From: Planctomycetales bacterium | GTDB taxonomy: Bacteria > Planctomycetota > Planctomycetia > Pirellulales > UBA7805 | Direction of reading: 5' to 3' | Assembly (NCBI GenBank): GCA_011772275.1 | Contig: WVZU01000008.1 | Coordinates: forward strand, 1-5,886 | DNA: 5,886 nucleotides | Part shown: piece after piece, positions 5,835-5,886 of the stretch | How positions within the stretch are numbered: position 1 is the stretch's first letter | Layout: each line of letters opens with the position of its first letter | Notes under the pieces: generated by a model | Seen by the model: the letters and a program-made list of their open reading frames with translations, nothing else | Told to the model about the DNA's origin: nothing | The model's database searches: none | Translations under genes and position numbers: made by a program

Positions 5835-5850
5835 GGGAGTCTTTTTCGCC
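5835..5850 (-). repeat. 16-nt dispersed motif, copy 2 (inverted)
   Basis: The plus strand reads GGGAGTCTTTTTCGCC, the exact reverse complement of 4090-4105. The two copies enclose rpmB and the oxidoreductase-like gene, about 1.73 kb apart. No transposase or target-site duplication accompanies them, so a dispersed intergenic repeat is more likely than mobile-element ends. Confidence 0.6.
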
Positions 5851-5886
5851 GCTCGTCCCCCTATCGATCGATGCAGGGTTTTTCTG

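Larger units (their letters stand above)
5697..5886. other. intergenic tail with short direct repeats; possible start of an unidentified ORF
   Basis: No gene is recognisable. The frame that carried the oxidoreductase stays open after its TGA to the window end. From the ATG at 5718-5720 it would encode at least 56 residues starting MFWGMPNPDLTREVV, with no visible ribosome site. A CCCC/GGGG hairpin around 5713-5727 is too weak, and lacks a T run, to be called a terminator. The region also holds a direct repeat (5799-5832), one arm of a 16-nt inverted pair (5835-5850) and a perfect 10-nt palindrome ATCGATCGAT (5863-5872). Confidence 0.5.

Noticed and set aside
4090..5850. Mobile element bounded by the 16-nt inverted pair
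   Set aside because: The enclosed genes are rpmB and an oxidoreductase-like gene, with no transposase and no target duplication visible; kept only as a repeat observation.

Overview
The window is a 5.9-kb piece of a GC-rich bacterial chromosome made up mostly of housekeeping genes. Minus strand, from high to low coordinates: rpmB (ribosomal protein bL28, 4209-4478), then gatC (3477-3767), gatA (1855-3426) and gatB (229-1776), the three subunits of the tRNA-dependent amidotransferase. Plus strand: one divergently transcribed Gfo/Idh/MocA-fold protein (4671-5696). A planctomycete, probably Pirellulales-like, is my best guess. This is an inference from the style of the proteins (a two-CXXC bL28 with an extra basic/glycine loop, a GatA with an inserted charged helix, and an oxidoreductase-fold protein of a type I associate with planctomycetes), from long shadow ORFs typical of high GC, and from weak Shine-Dalgarno use. 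No rRNA or other decisive marker is present.

Region by region. 1-87 is a 13-bp minisatellite cut by the window edge. 116-142 holds a plausible intrinsic terminator for the minus-strand gat genes. 229-3767 is the gatC-gatA-gatB cluster, with gaps of 50 and 78 bp that suggest one transcript. 3768-4208 is a 441-bp stretch with no gene I can support; it contains one copy of a 16-nt motif. 4209-4478 is rpmB. 4479-4670 is a short divergent intergenic region with a good sigma70-type promoter facing right and a weaker candidate facing left. 4671-5696 is the oxidoreductase-like gene. 5697-5886 holds short direct repeats and the inverted second copy of the 16-nt motif.

Function. GatC, GatA and GatB form the heterotrimer that amidates misacylated Glu-tRNA(Gln) and/or Asp-tRNA(Asn); all recognisable catalytic and metal-ligand positions are present. 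bL28 is a large-subunit ribosomal protein, so the minus strand is devoted to translation. The plus-strand gene is unrelated in function. Its notable property is that the residues expected at the catalytic Lys, Asp and His positions of the Gfo/Idh/MocA family all appear to be replaced.

I did not find a convincing new multi-gene system. The points most worth a second look are the apparently catalytically degenerate oxidoreductase-fold protein, the 13-bp minisatellite, and the 16-nt inverted pair flanking rpmB and the oxidoreductase-like gene.
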